A program made the position numbers and the translations under genes. This document shows, piece by piece, positions 8,669 through 15,538 of a stretch of DNA of 64,000 nt. The stretch is from Arcicella sp034931005 (GTDB lineage: Bacteria; Bacteroidota; Bacteroidia; Cytophagales; Spirosomataceae): assembly GCF_034931005.1 (NCBI RefSeq), contig NZ_JAYGIN010000012.1, forward strand, positions 1-64,000, written 5' to 3'. Under the pieces are notes generated by a model. That model was not told the DNA's origin. It ran no database searches and was given only the letters and a program-made list of their open reading frames with translations. How positions within the stretch are numbered: the first letter of the stretch is position 1; each line of letters starts with the position of its first letter.

Positions 8669-9862
8669 CTACAAAACATATTTCATATAAGTATCCAAAT
8701 CTTTATCGCCACGTCCCGAAAGATTAATCACAATCGTTTCATCAGGTTTTGCCTTCAAATATTTTAGCACCGCCAAAGCATGAGATGATTCAAGAGCAGG
8801 AATAATTCCTTCTAATTTTGAAAGTTCCATCGCTGATTCTAATGCTTCTTCATCCGTAATTGCATAAAATTCTGCTCTTTTCGTTTCCCAAAGATGAGCG
8901 TGCATAGGTCCAATTCCAGGATAATCTAAACCCGCTGAAATAGAATGAGGCTCAACTACTTGTCCGTCAGGCGTTTGCATTAATAAGCTTTTACTTCCGT
9001 GAAGCACGCCCATTTTTCCTAAAAAGGTAGTAGCGGCAGAAAGTCCAGAAGTAACTCCATGTCCACCTGCTTCGGCTGCAATCAAACGAGTTTCGGTATC
9101 GTCCAAAAAATGATAAAATGCACCTGCTGCATTTGAACCACCACCCACGCAAGCAATCACGTAATCAGGGGTTTCTTTTCCTGTTTTTTCTAATAATTGA
9201 CTTTTCATTTCTGCCGAAATAACCGACTGAAATTTGGCAACCATATCAGGATAGGGGTGAGGACCAACCACCGAACCAATGATATAATGCGTATCCACAG
9301 GGTTATTTATCCAGTGACGCATCGCTTCGTTAGTCGCATCTTTTAACGTTTTTGAACCACTCATCGCAGGACGAACTTCCGCACCCAACATTTTCATACG
9401 TGCCACATTAGGGGCTTGACGTTGAATGTCAATTTCACCCATATACACGATACATTCTAAGCCCATCAACGCACAAACTGTAGCAGTTGCCACGCCATGT
9501 TGACCAGCACCTGTTTCTGCAACAATTTTCTTCTTGCCGAGACGTTTTGCTACTAATATTTGCCCAATGGTATTGTTTACCTTATGGGCTCCTGTATGAC
9601 ACAAGTCTTCTCTTTTCAGATAAACAGTTGTGTTGTACTTTTCCGATAAACGTTTTGCTAAGAAAAGGGGTGTCGGGCGACCAACGTAGTCTTTCAATAA
9701 AGCATTATATTCTTCTTGGAATGAAGGCTCTTCAATAATACTAAGATACGAAACTCGTAATTCTTCTACATTTGGATAAAGCATTTCTGGAATGAAAGCT
9801 CCGCCAAATTGTCCGTAATATCCTTTTTCGTTTACGTTATATGCTGATTCTGTAATAGTCAT
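8669..9862 (-). CDS. trpB: Tryptophan synthase beta chain
   Basis: A 397-residue PLP enzyme that condenses indole with serine to give tryptophan. The PLP-binding lysine is Lys94 in HTGAHKVNN, and the phosphate-binding loop is GGGSNAAGAF. The N-terminal GYYGQFGGAFIPE block and the C-terminal SGRGDKD are intact. Length is standard for TrpB1, the form that needs a TrpA partner. It is the last gene of the trp operon, 14 bp after trpF. No trpA follows in the window. Confidence 0.97.
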   Translation of the reverse strand: MTITESAYNVNEKGYYGQFGGAFIPEMLYPNVEELRVSYLSIIEEPSFQEEYNALLKDYVGRPTPLFLAKRLSEKYNTTVYLKREDLCHTGAHKVNNTIGQILVAKRLGKKKIVAETGAGQHGVATATVCALMGLECIVYMGEIDIQRQAPNVARMKMLGAEVRPAMSGSKTLKDATNEAMRHWINNPVDTHYIIGSVVGPHPYPDMVAKFQSVISAEMKSQLLEKTGKETPDYVIACVGGGSNAAGAFYHFLDDTETRLIAAEAGGHGVTSGLSAATTFLGKMGVLHGSKSLLMQTPDGQVVEPHSISAGLDYPGIGPMHAHLWETKRAEFYAITDEEALESAMELSKLEGIIPALESSHALAVLKYLKAKPDETIVINLSGRGDKDLDTYMKYVL

Positions 9863-9876
9863 TTTGGTGTTATATT

Positions 9877-10515
9877 TTATACTTCTACCAATTCTGGTTT
9901 GATTATTTTTATCAATTTGTCTAATTTTTGAATATCTTTCAGAGCTGGACTAATTTCAAATTTACTGTTTACATCTAACGCATAAACCTTTAAATTTTGG
10001 ATTTCAAGAGCTTTGTGAGCATTTTCTAAATCAATTCCTCCTGCTAAGAAAAACGGTTTTTCATTATCATATTTATTCAAAATACGCCAGTCGAAAGTTG
10101 TACCATTTCCACCTCTTTCTTGACCTTTGGTATCAAATAAAAAGAAGTCGCAGTAAGGTTTATAATTTTGGAGTTTTCCAAAATAGAAATTTTCATCTAC
10201 CGAAAACGCTTTGATGATATTGACTCCCTTTAGTTTTAAATTTCTACAAAAATCAGGTAATTCCTCTCCGTGTAACTGAACGTAGTCGAGGTTGTATTTC
10301 TTGTAATTTTCTAAGATGTACGAAGCCGTAGCATTGACAAAAACACCTACTTTACGAGTTGTATGAGGGAACGATTTTAATAATTCCTCATCTAATTCTT
10401 CACCTACAAATCGGCTTGATTTTTCGTAAAAAATAAAGCCCATAAAATCTGGTTGAAGGGCTAATAATTGGCGAATATTTTCCGCCTCACGCATACCACA
10501 AACTTTTAGTCGCAT
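9877..10515 (-). CDS. trpF: Phosphoribosylanthranilate isomerase
   Basis: A 212-residue (beta/alpha)8 enzyme that performs the Amadori rearrangement of phosphoribosylanthranilate to CdRP. The catalytic Cys6 is in LKVCGM, and the general acid Asp is in ALDVNSKFE. The phosphate-binding FLAGGIDLENA is present. The gene is stand-alone, not fused to trpC as in enterobacteria. It lies between trpC and trpB. Confidence 0.95.
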   Translation of the reverse strand: MRLKVCGMREAENIRQLLALQPDFMGFIFYEKSSRFVGEELDEELLKSFPHTTRKVGVFVNATASYILENYKKYNLDYVQLHGEELPDFCRNLKLKGVNIIKAFSVDENFYFGKLQNYKPYCDFFLFDTKGQERGGNGTTFDWRILNKYDNEKPFFLAGGIDLENAHKALEIQNLKVYALDVNSKFEISPALKDIQKLDKLIKIIKPELVEV

Positions 10516-10608
10516 AATATTAAAGGGCTAATAACAATTGAGCAAATTTACTGAAAATCAGTCAATTATCATAAAATCAATTATAGTGGCTATTAATGGG
10601 TAATTTTC

Positions 10609-11397
10609 TTAAAGCTGAGCAATTAAATCGGCTAAAGCTTTAGGAGGATTTTCAGTTTTCATAAATGTTTCCCCCATTAAGAAGCCACGATAACCAACTG
10701 ATTTTAAAAGTTTTATGGTTTCGGCTTGAGAGATACAACTTTCCGAAATTTTAATACAATTAGCTGGAATTTTTTCAGCTAATTCAAGCGACGCATTTAC
10801 ATTTTGTTCCGAGAAGTTTTTGAGGTTACGATTGTTTACGCCTACAACATCAATATACTCGCAAAGGCTACGATTTAGTTCTTCTTCATCATGAATTTCT
10901 AAGAGTGTTTCCATGCCTAAATCTTTCGTCAATTTGCCTAATTCTTTGACTCTTTGAGGACTCAAATTAGCAGCAATTAACAAGATAACATCAGCTCCCA
11001 AAGATTTCGCTTCGATGATTTGGTATTCATCAATCATAAAATCTTTGCGAATCATCGGAATACTTGGATTGGCTTTTCTGGCTCTCAAAAAATCATCATC
11101 TGAACCACCAAAAAAGTCAATATCGGTCAAAACCGACAAACAAGCTGCACCTGCTTGCACGTACCCAAGCGTAACATCTTCGGGCGTAACGTTGGCATTG
11201 ATAATTCCTTTTGAAGGAGATTTTCGCTTAAATTCCGAAATGATTCCGCTCGAAGACGGGTTTAATAAACTTGTTTTTAGTGAATTAGTCGTTTTGGCAA
11301 AATAGCCTTTCATTTCTAATTCCTTTACCGAAACTTGTGCTTTTCTTTCGGCTACTTCTTGTTGCTTTCGGGCAATTATTTTATCTAAAATGGTCAT
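10609..11397 (-). CDS. trpC: Indole-3-glycerol phosphate synthase
   Basis: A 262-residue (beta/alpha)8 enzyme that closes the indole ring by decarboxylating CdRP. The signature EFKRKSPSKGII (residues 55-66) carries the catalytic lysines. IRKDFMIDEYQI, VGVNNRNLKNF and the phosphate-binding SESCI are present. It starts just after a G-rich palindromic spacer separating it from the Uma2 gene. Confidence 0.96.
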   Translation of the reverse strand: MTILDKIIARKQQEVAERKAQVSVKELEMKGYFAKTTNSLKTSLLNPSSSGIISEFKRKSPSKGIINANVTPEDVTLGYVQAGAACLSVLTDIDFFGGSDDDFLRARKANPSIPMIRKDFMIDEYQIIEAKSLGADVILLIAANLSPQRVKELGKLTKDLGMETLLEIHDEEELNRSLCEYIDVVGVNNRNLKNFSEQNVNASLELAEKIPANCIKISESCISQAETIKLLKSVGYRGFLMGETFMKTENPPKALADLIAQL

Positions 11398-11404
11398 TTA
11401 TCTT

Positions 11405-11466
11405 GGGGTTAGGGGTTGGGTTTTAGGGGTTTGAATCATTAGTACATTTTAAAATCCCAACTCCTA
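11405..11466. repeat. G-rich imperfect palindrome in the trp operon
   Basis: The plus strand has four G-runs of 3-4 bases at 11405-11429, separated by short T/A loops. This fits a G-quadruplex pattern on the template strand of the operon. The segment 11409-11425 is partly complementary to 11451-11466, so it also forms an imperfect inverted repeat. It lies between Uma2 and trpC. Confidence 0.55.
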
Positions 11467-11470
11467 CGGA

Positions 11471-12052
11471 TTAATTATCAAAAACTCTTGCTAAATCTAT
11501 TTGTAAATCAGGGAATGTTGTGGAAGTTAAAATGTCTTCATCTGTAACGGGTTGTAAACCAATGTATTTGCCAGCTTCATTCAATACATAGACAAAAACG
11601 CATTTATCTTGTGGCTCAACTAACCAATATTCTTTTACACCATTTTCCTCATAAACTTCATACTTTTCTCTCATCTCCTTGCGGGAGTTGCCTGGAGAAA
11701 GAATTTCAATGATGAGGTCAGGAGCTCCCACACAGCCTTTATCGTCTAATTTATCTAAATCACAAATAACACAAAGGTCAGGTTGAACAACAGTATGAAC
11801 TTTATTTGAATTGTCCCTTTTTAGAGGAGTTAGTCTTACATCAAAAGGAGCAGCGTATGCTTCACACTTTTTCCCTTCCAAAAACTTCACGATAGCTTCA
11901 GTAAATTTCCAAGAAATTCGTTGGTGAATTCTCGCAGGTGCAGACATAGGAAAGATTTTACCTTTAATAATTTCAAGGCGTTCTTCAAAAGTCCACTTCA
12001 AATAATCGGCATACGTATAAGTGCCGTTAAGGTCTAATTCTGCAAATGTCAT
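11471..12052 (-). CDS. Uma2-family PD-(D/E)XK protein
   Basis: A 193-residue Uma2 (DUF820) family protein with a restriction-endonuclease-like fold. It shows the family pattern VQPDLCVICD, then PDLIIEILSPGNS, then KYEVYEENGVKEYWLVEP, which supplies the acidic and lysine residues of a PD-(D/E)XK-type site. The family has many members in cyanobacteria and Bacteroidota, and its physiological role is not established. Its ATG overlaps the trpD stop codon (ATGA type), so it is translated as part of the trp operon. It has no evident role in tryptophan synthesis. Confidence 0.88.
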   Translation of the reverse strand: MTFAELDLNGTYTYADYLKWTFEERLEIIKGKIFPMSAPARIHQRISWKFTEAIVKFLEGKKCEAYAAPFDVRLTPLKRDNSNKVHTVVQPDLCVICDLDKLDDKGCVGAPDLIIEILSPGNSRKEMREKYEVYEENGVKEYWLVEPQDKCVFVYVLNEAGKYIGLQPVTDEDILTSTTFPDLQIDLARVFDN

Positions 12053-13038
12053 GGCATTACAAATTTTTTAAACGAAGTTAAGGCTTTTCCACTTTCTAAA
12101 GATTCTTTTGCTTTCAAAACTGCGTCTGACAAACTTAAATTCTCATCGGCACAATATAATGCGGTGGCAGCATTGGCCAAAACTACTTCTGTTTGGGCTT
12201 TTGTTCCTTTATTTTCCAAAATAGAAACTAAAATTTTTGCTGATTCTTCTACGTTGTTTCCTCCGTGTAAATCTTCTTGTTTACATTTTGTGAAACCTAA
12301 TTGTTCAGGCGAAAACGTTTCTTTTCCTCTTTTCGTAATTAATTCAAAGTCAGAGGTTAATGAAATTTCGTCGTAACCGTCTAAACCGAATAAAACGCCA
12401 AAATTACCTTCTGCTTTTTGGAATAATTGACCATAAATTCCTAAAATCTCTTGATTATAAACACCTGTAACTTGTTTTTTTACTTGTGCGGGATTCAAAA
12501 TTGGTCCGAGCATATTGAAAAAAGTTTTCATGCCTAATTCCTTGCGAACTGGGCCTACAAAACGCATGGCTGGGTGAAATAGCGGAGCGTGTAAAAAGCA
12601 AATCCCGGCATCTTCAATTTTGTCTTTTAGATAGTTTTCGTCATTCGTGAATTTCACGCCTAAATATTCTAAAACGGTTGACGAACCCACCGACGACGAA
12701 ACCCCATGATTCCCGTGTTTTGCTACGAACTGACCCGCACCCGCAACGATGAAAGAGGAAGTCGTTGAAATGTTAAAAGTGTCTTTGCCATCGCCACCCG
12801 TTCCGCAAACGTCCATCGGCGAAAATTCAGAAAGATTTACCGTAACTGCTAAATCTAACATGGCATCACGGAAACCTTCTAATTCATCTGCCGTGATAGA
12901 TTTTATCATGTAAGTGGTTAAAAATGCAGCAATTTGGCTAACGTTTGCTTCGCCCTTTCCAATAATTGAAAGGGCTTCTTTAGCTTCAATTTTGCTGAGG
13001 ATTTCACCTGAGATTCGTTTTTGTAAGTATTGTTTCAT
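12049..13038 (-). CDS. trpD: Anthranilate phosphoribosyltransferase
   Basis: A 329-residue transferase that joins anthranilate to PRPP. The PRPP-binding glycine loop CGTGGDGKDTFNIST begins near residue 78, and KHGNHGVSSSVGSS, the second PRPP contact block, is intact. It is a stand-alone TrpD, not fused to trpG. It is translationally coupled to the downstream Uma2 gene by a 4-bp overlap, and is preceded by three tandem 37-bp hairpin repeats. Confidence 0.96.
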   Translation of the reverse strand: MKQYLQKRISGEILSKIEAKEALSIIGKGEANVSQIAAFLTTYMIKSITADELEGFRDAMLDLAVTVNLSEFSPMDVCGTGGDGKDTFNISTTSSFIVAGAGQFVAKHGNHGVSSSVGSSTVLEYLGVKFTNDENYLKDKIEDAGICFLHAPLFHPAMRFVGPVRKELGMKTFFNMLGPILNPAQVKKQVTGVYNQEILGIYGQLFQKAEGNFGVLFGLDGYDEISLTSDFELITKRGKETFSPEQLGFTKCKQEDLHGGNNVEESAKILVSILENKGTKAQTEVVLANAATALYCADENLSLSDAVLKAKESLESGKALTSFKKFVMP

Positions 13039-13047
13039 TTGTTATTA

Positions 13048-13158
13048 CTTTCGATTCAGGAGAATCGTTTTACATTTTTTCTCTCTTTCGATTCAGGAGA
13101 ATCGAGTTACATTTTTTCTCTCTTTCGATTCAGGAGAATCGAGTTACATTTTCACCCA
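13048..13158. repeat. Three tandem 37-bp hairpin units
   Basis: A 37-bp unit starts at 13048, 13085 and 13122. Each contains CGATTCAGGAGAATCG, a perfect 6-bp stem with a 4-base loop. Units 2 and 3 are closest; unit 3 diverges after it enters the trpG stop codon (13144-13146). There are no spacers, so it is a short tandem array and not a CRISPR. Confidence 0.92.
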
Positions 13159-13710
13159 ATTCTCCACCATTTTCACGCCGTATTGTGTCAAATATGCTTC
13201 TGGGTGAAATTGTACCCCACGCACATCATAACGAGTGTGAGCTTCTGCCATCACAAAATTATTTTCGTCGATAGCCGTAATTTTTAAATCTTCGGGCATT
13301 GTATCAGCTACGACTGTCCACGAGTGATAGCGACAAACGTCAAATTCTTTCGGAATACCTTGAAAAAGAACTTCCGATGGTTCGGTGATGATACATTTGG
13401 TAGTTACCCCGTGAAGTACGTCGCCCATATTGTGCAATTTTGCCCCAAAAGCTTCGCCAATGGCTTGATGCCCCAAACATACACCTAACATTGGAATCGT
13501 CGGAGCATATTCACGGATAACATCTAATAAAATACCCGCTTCTTCTGGAATTCCTGGCCCTGGAGAAAGAAGAATTTTATCGTATTTTTTGACTTCTTCC
13601 AACGCAATTTTATCGTTACGAAAAACGTCCACATCATTGCCTAATTCTTTGAGGATATACACCAAATTATAAACAAATGAATCGTAATTATCTAAGACTA
13701 ATATTTTCAT
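13144..13710 (-). CDS. trpG: Anthranilate synthase glutaminase component
   Basis: A 188-residue class I glutamine amidotransferase. It releases ammonia from glutamine for TrpE, and may also serve aminodeoxychorismate synthase as PabA. The triad is Cys78 (GVCLGHQAIG), His169 and Glu171 (QFHPEAYLT). The oxyanion block SPGPGIPEEAG is present. Placement directly after trpE assigns the anthranilate role. Its stop codon lies inside the third tandem hairpin unit. Confidence 0.95.
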   Translation of the reverse strand: MKILVLDNYDSFVYNLVYILKELGNDVDVFRNDKIALEEVKKYDKILLSPGPGIPEEAGILLDVIREYAPTIPMLGVCLGHQAIGEAFGAKLHNMGDVLHGVTTKCIITEPSEVLFQGIPKEFDVCRYHSWTVVADTMPEDLKITAIDENNFVMAEAHTRYDVRGVQFHPEAYLTQYGVKMVENWVKM

Positions 13711-13733
13711 GTTTGTATCTTTATTTTACTGTG

Positions 13734-13850
13734 ATTTTAGCCACGAAGGCTCAAAGTCTTTAAGAGTTTATTTTAGCCACGAAGTCTCAAAGTCACGAAT
13801 CTTGTTAATCTAAACCTTAGGGTCTTCGTGTCTTGGTGGCAAACCTAAAT
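13734..13850. repeat. GCCACnAAG-type repeats between trpE and trpG
   Basis: Two direct copies of ATTTTAGCCACGAAG start at 13734 and 13770. A related inverted copy (complement GCCACCAAGACACGAAG) lies near 13820-13841. Together they form an imperfect palindrome. They fill the 163-bp trpE-trpG gap, and I see no gene in it. Confidence 0.75.
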
Positions 13851-13873
13851 TTTAGAGACTTTGTGACAAAAAA

Positions 13874-15286
13874 CTAAATCTCCACCGCCAATTCCAAAGC
13901 TTTTCTCAAAGCTCCCAATTTCAATTTTATCTCATTCATTTCCGTTTCTACCACCGATTTCGCTACGACGCCCATGCCTGCTTGATAAAAAAGTGTATTA
14001 TTTTTACTCATAAAAGTACGAATGGCAATGGCATGGTTAAAATTACCGTCAAAATCCATGTAGCCAATTGCTCCGCCGTAAATGTGTCGATTTACATTTT
14101 CTAAGCGATTAATGATACTCATGGCATTGTGTTTTGGCGAACCAGAAAGCGTTCCCGCAGGGAAAGTATCTGCCACTAATTGTAACGGATTTGTTCCTGC
14201 TGTCATTTGTCCCGTTACTTTTGAAACCAAGTGAATAACGTGCGAATAAAACTGAACTTCCTTAAAAGTCTCCACTTTCACCACGTCCGAACTTCTTGAT
14301 AAATCGTTTCTGGCTAAGTCCACCAACATGACATGTTCAGCAGATTCTTTGGGGTCAGCTAATAATTCACGAGCTAATTCTGCATCTTTTTCGTCGTCAC
14401 CAGTACGTCTGAATGTCCCTGCAATTGGGTGAATCTCTGCCATATTTCCTTTTATCGCAATTTGCTTTTCGGGTGATGCTCCAAAGATATGATAGTTTTC
14501 ATAATCATAATAAAACATATAGGGCGACGGATTTACGGAACGTAAAGCACGATAAATCTGGAAATCATCACCTTCAAATGTACGACTAAAACGGCGTGAA
14601 GGCACAATTTGGAAAACATCACCTCTTAAACAATGCTTAATACATTCGTTGATGATTACACGCATTTCGTCATCGGTGTAATTGGTGGTTTCTTCGCTGG
14701 TAAGTTTGAATGGCTTGGTTGAGTAATGTGGCAAATTCATCAAGAAATCAAGTTTCTCAAAGGGTTTTTCCGTTGATTTTTCATCGCCAAATTGATGTTC
14801 ATAAATCGACATTTCATCTTTGAAATGATTGATGGCAATTACATAACGATAAACATGATAAATGATAGACGGAATTTCTGTATTTTCATTTTTATCTTGA
14901 ATTTCAATATCCTCAAAATATTCAACTGCATCATAACTGATGTGTCCGAACATTCCGTTTGCCATCGGTGCATCGTTTGACTCACGAGTCCATTCAAATC
15001 TTTTGGCAAAGTTCATTAATGCCTGAACCGCATCTTTACGTTTTTCTAATTTGAATGATTCCGTTGTTCCGTCTGGAAAAGTCTGCGTAACGATGTCGTT
15101 GTTGATAATAATGCTCGCCACAGGGTCACAGGCAATGTGCGAATATCCGTGTTCTTTTCCGTGATAATCAGCACTTTCCAACATGACAGTATTCTTAAAC
15201 TGATTTCTGAGTTTAAGGAATATTCCAACGGGAGTAACCGTATCGGCAAGTCGTTTTTTTGAGGTTGTTGTAACTTTAAAATTCAT
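13874..15286 (-). CDS. trpE: Anthranilate synthase component I
   Basis: A 470-residue chorismate-utilising enzyme that makes anthranilate with ammonia from TrpG. The N-terminal regulatory domain keeps the MLES segment (near residues 35-38), which corresponds to the tryptophan-feedback site LLES of other TrpE proteins. The catalytic domain has FQIVPSRRF, PSPYMFYYDY, PIAGTFRRTG and the late motif TFPAGTLSGSPKHNAM. It is the first structural gene of the operon, 24 bp after the attenuator terminator. Confidence 0.96.
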   Translation of the reverse strand: MNFKVTTTSKKRLADTVTPVGIFLKLRNQFKNTVMLESADYHGKEHGYSHIACDPVASIIINNDIVTQTFPDGTTESFKLEKRKDAVQALMNFAKRFEWTRESNDAPMANGMFGHISYDAVEYFEDIEIQDKNENTEIPSIIYHVYRYVIAINHFKDEMSIYEHQFGDEKSTEKPFEKLDFLMNLPHYSTKPFKLTSEETTNYTDDEMRVIINECIKHCLRGDVFQIVPSRRFSRTFEGDDFQIYRALRSVNPSPYMFYYDYENYHIFGASPEKQIAIKGNMAEIHPIAGTFRRTGDDEKDAELARELLADPKESAEHVMLVDLARNDLSRSSDVVKVETFKEVQFYSHVIHLVSKVTGQMTAGTNPLQLVADTFPAGTLSGSPKHNAMSIINRLENVNRHIYGGAIGYMDFDGNFNHAIAIRTFMSKNNTLFYQAGMGVVAKSVVETEMNEIKLKLGALRKALELAVEI

Positions 15287-15309
15287 GTTTTTTCAATTAT
15301 TGGAAAACA

Positions 15310-15343
15310 AAAAAGGCTTACTGGTTGAACAGTAAGCCTTTTT
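15310..15343 (-). terminator. trp attenuator terminator
   Basis: In the minus-strand transcript this is a 14-bp stem (15343-15330 with 15323-15310; core GGCTTACTG/CAGTAAGCC), a six-base loop and a run of U. It stands between the Trp-rich leader peptide and trpE. The 11-nt segment 15333-15323 within it can instead pair with 15390-15380. Confidence 0.93.
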
Positions 15344-15390
15344 CTGATAAATATATCTTTATCGAAAATACACAATGGGACTGTTCAACC
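15323..15390 (-). promoter_or_regulatory. trp antiterminator pairing
   Basis: GGTTGAACAGT (15390-15380, overlapping the leader stop codon) is the exact complement of ACTGTTCAACC (15333-15323). The second segment covers the inner end of the 5' arm, the loop and the first base of the 3' arm of the terminator. The two structures are mutually exclusive. A ribosome stalled on the Trp codons leaves the first segment free, while one at the stop codon covers it. Confidence 0.9.
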
Positions 15391-15441
15391 GACGTTTGTC
15401 AATTGCCACCACCATGCTGTATTTTTGAAATTTGTTGTCAT
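15385..15441 (-). CDS. trpL: trp operon leader peptide
   Basis: An 18-codon ORF reading MTTNFKNTAWWWQLTNVG, with three consecutive Trp codons at 15414-15406 and a TGA stop inside the antiterminator segment. It lies between a good Bacteroidota promoter and a rho-independent terminator ahead of trpE. This is the expected arrangement of a ribosome-sensed attenuator that opens the operon when charged tRNA-Trp is scarce. It is too short for ordinary ORF calling. The logic follows the enterobacterial trpL system, with no sequence relation implied. Confidence 0.93.
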   Translation of the reverse strand: MTTNFKNTAWWWQLTNVG

Positions 15442-15459
15442 TTTGTCGTTTTGATGTTG

Positions 15460-15488
15460 CAAACTTAGTGTTTAAAATTTAAAATCAA
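15460..15488 (-). promoter_or_regulatory. Promoter of the trp operon
   Basis: Minus strand: TTG (15488-15486), an 18-nt spacer, then TAAGTTTG (15467-15460), which matches the Bacteroidota TTG/TAnnTTTG promoter. Transcription would start near 15453, just before the leader peptide ATG at 15441. Confidence 0.75.
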
Positions 15489-15538
15489 AAATTTTGTCAA
15501 AATTTATTCTTTACAATATGTCAGATTAGAAATTTGAC

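Noticed and set aside
13048..13158. Possible CRISPR array
   Set aside because: The three units are contiguous with no spacers, each unit has only a 6-bp stem, and no cas genes are present.
13030..13287. Plus-strand ORFs of 85 and 97 residues across the trpG-trpD junction
   Set aside because: They are produced by the tandem 37-bp repeats and by the antisense of trpG. The protein is repetitive and unlike any family.
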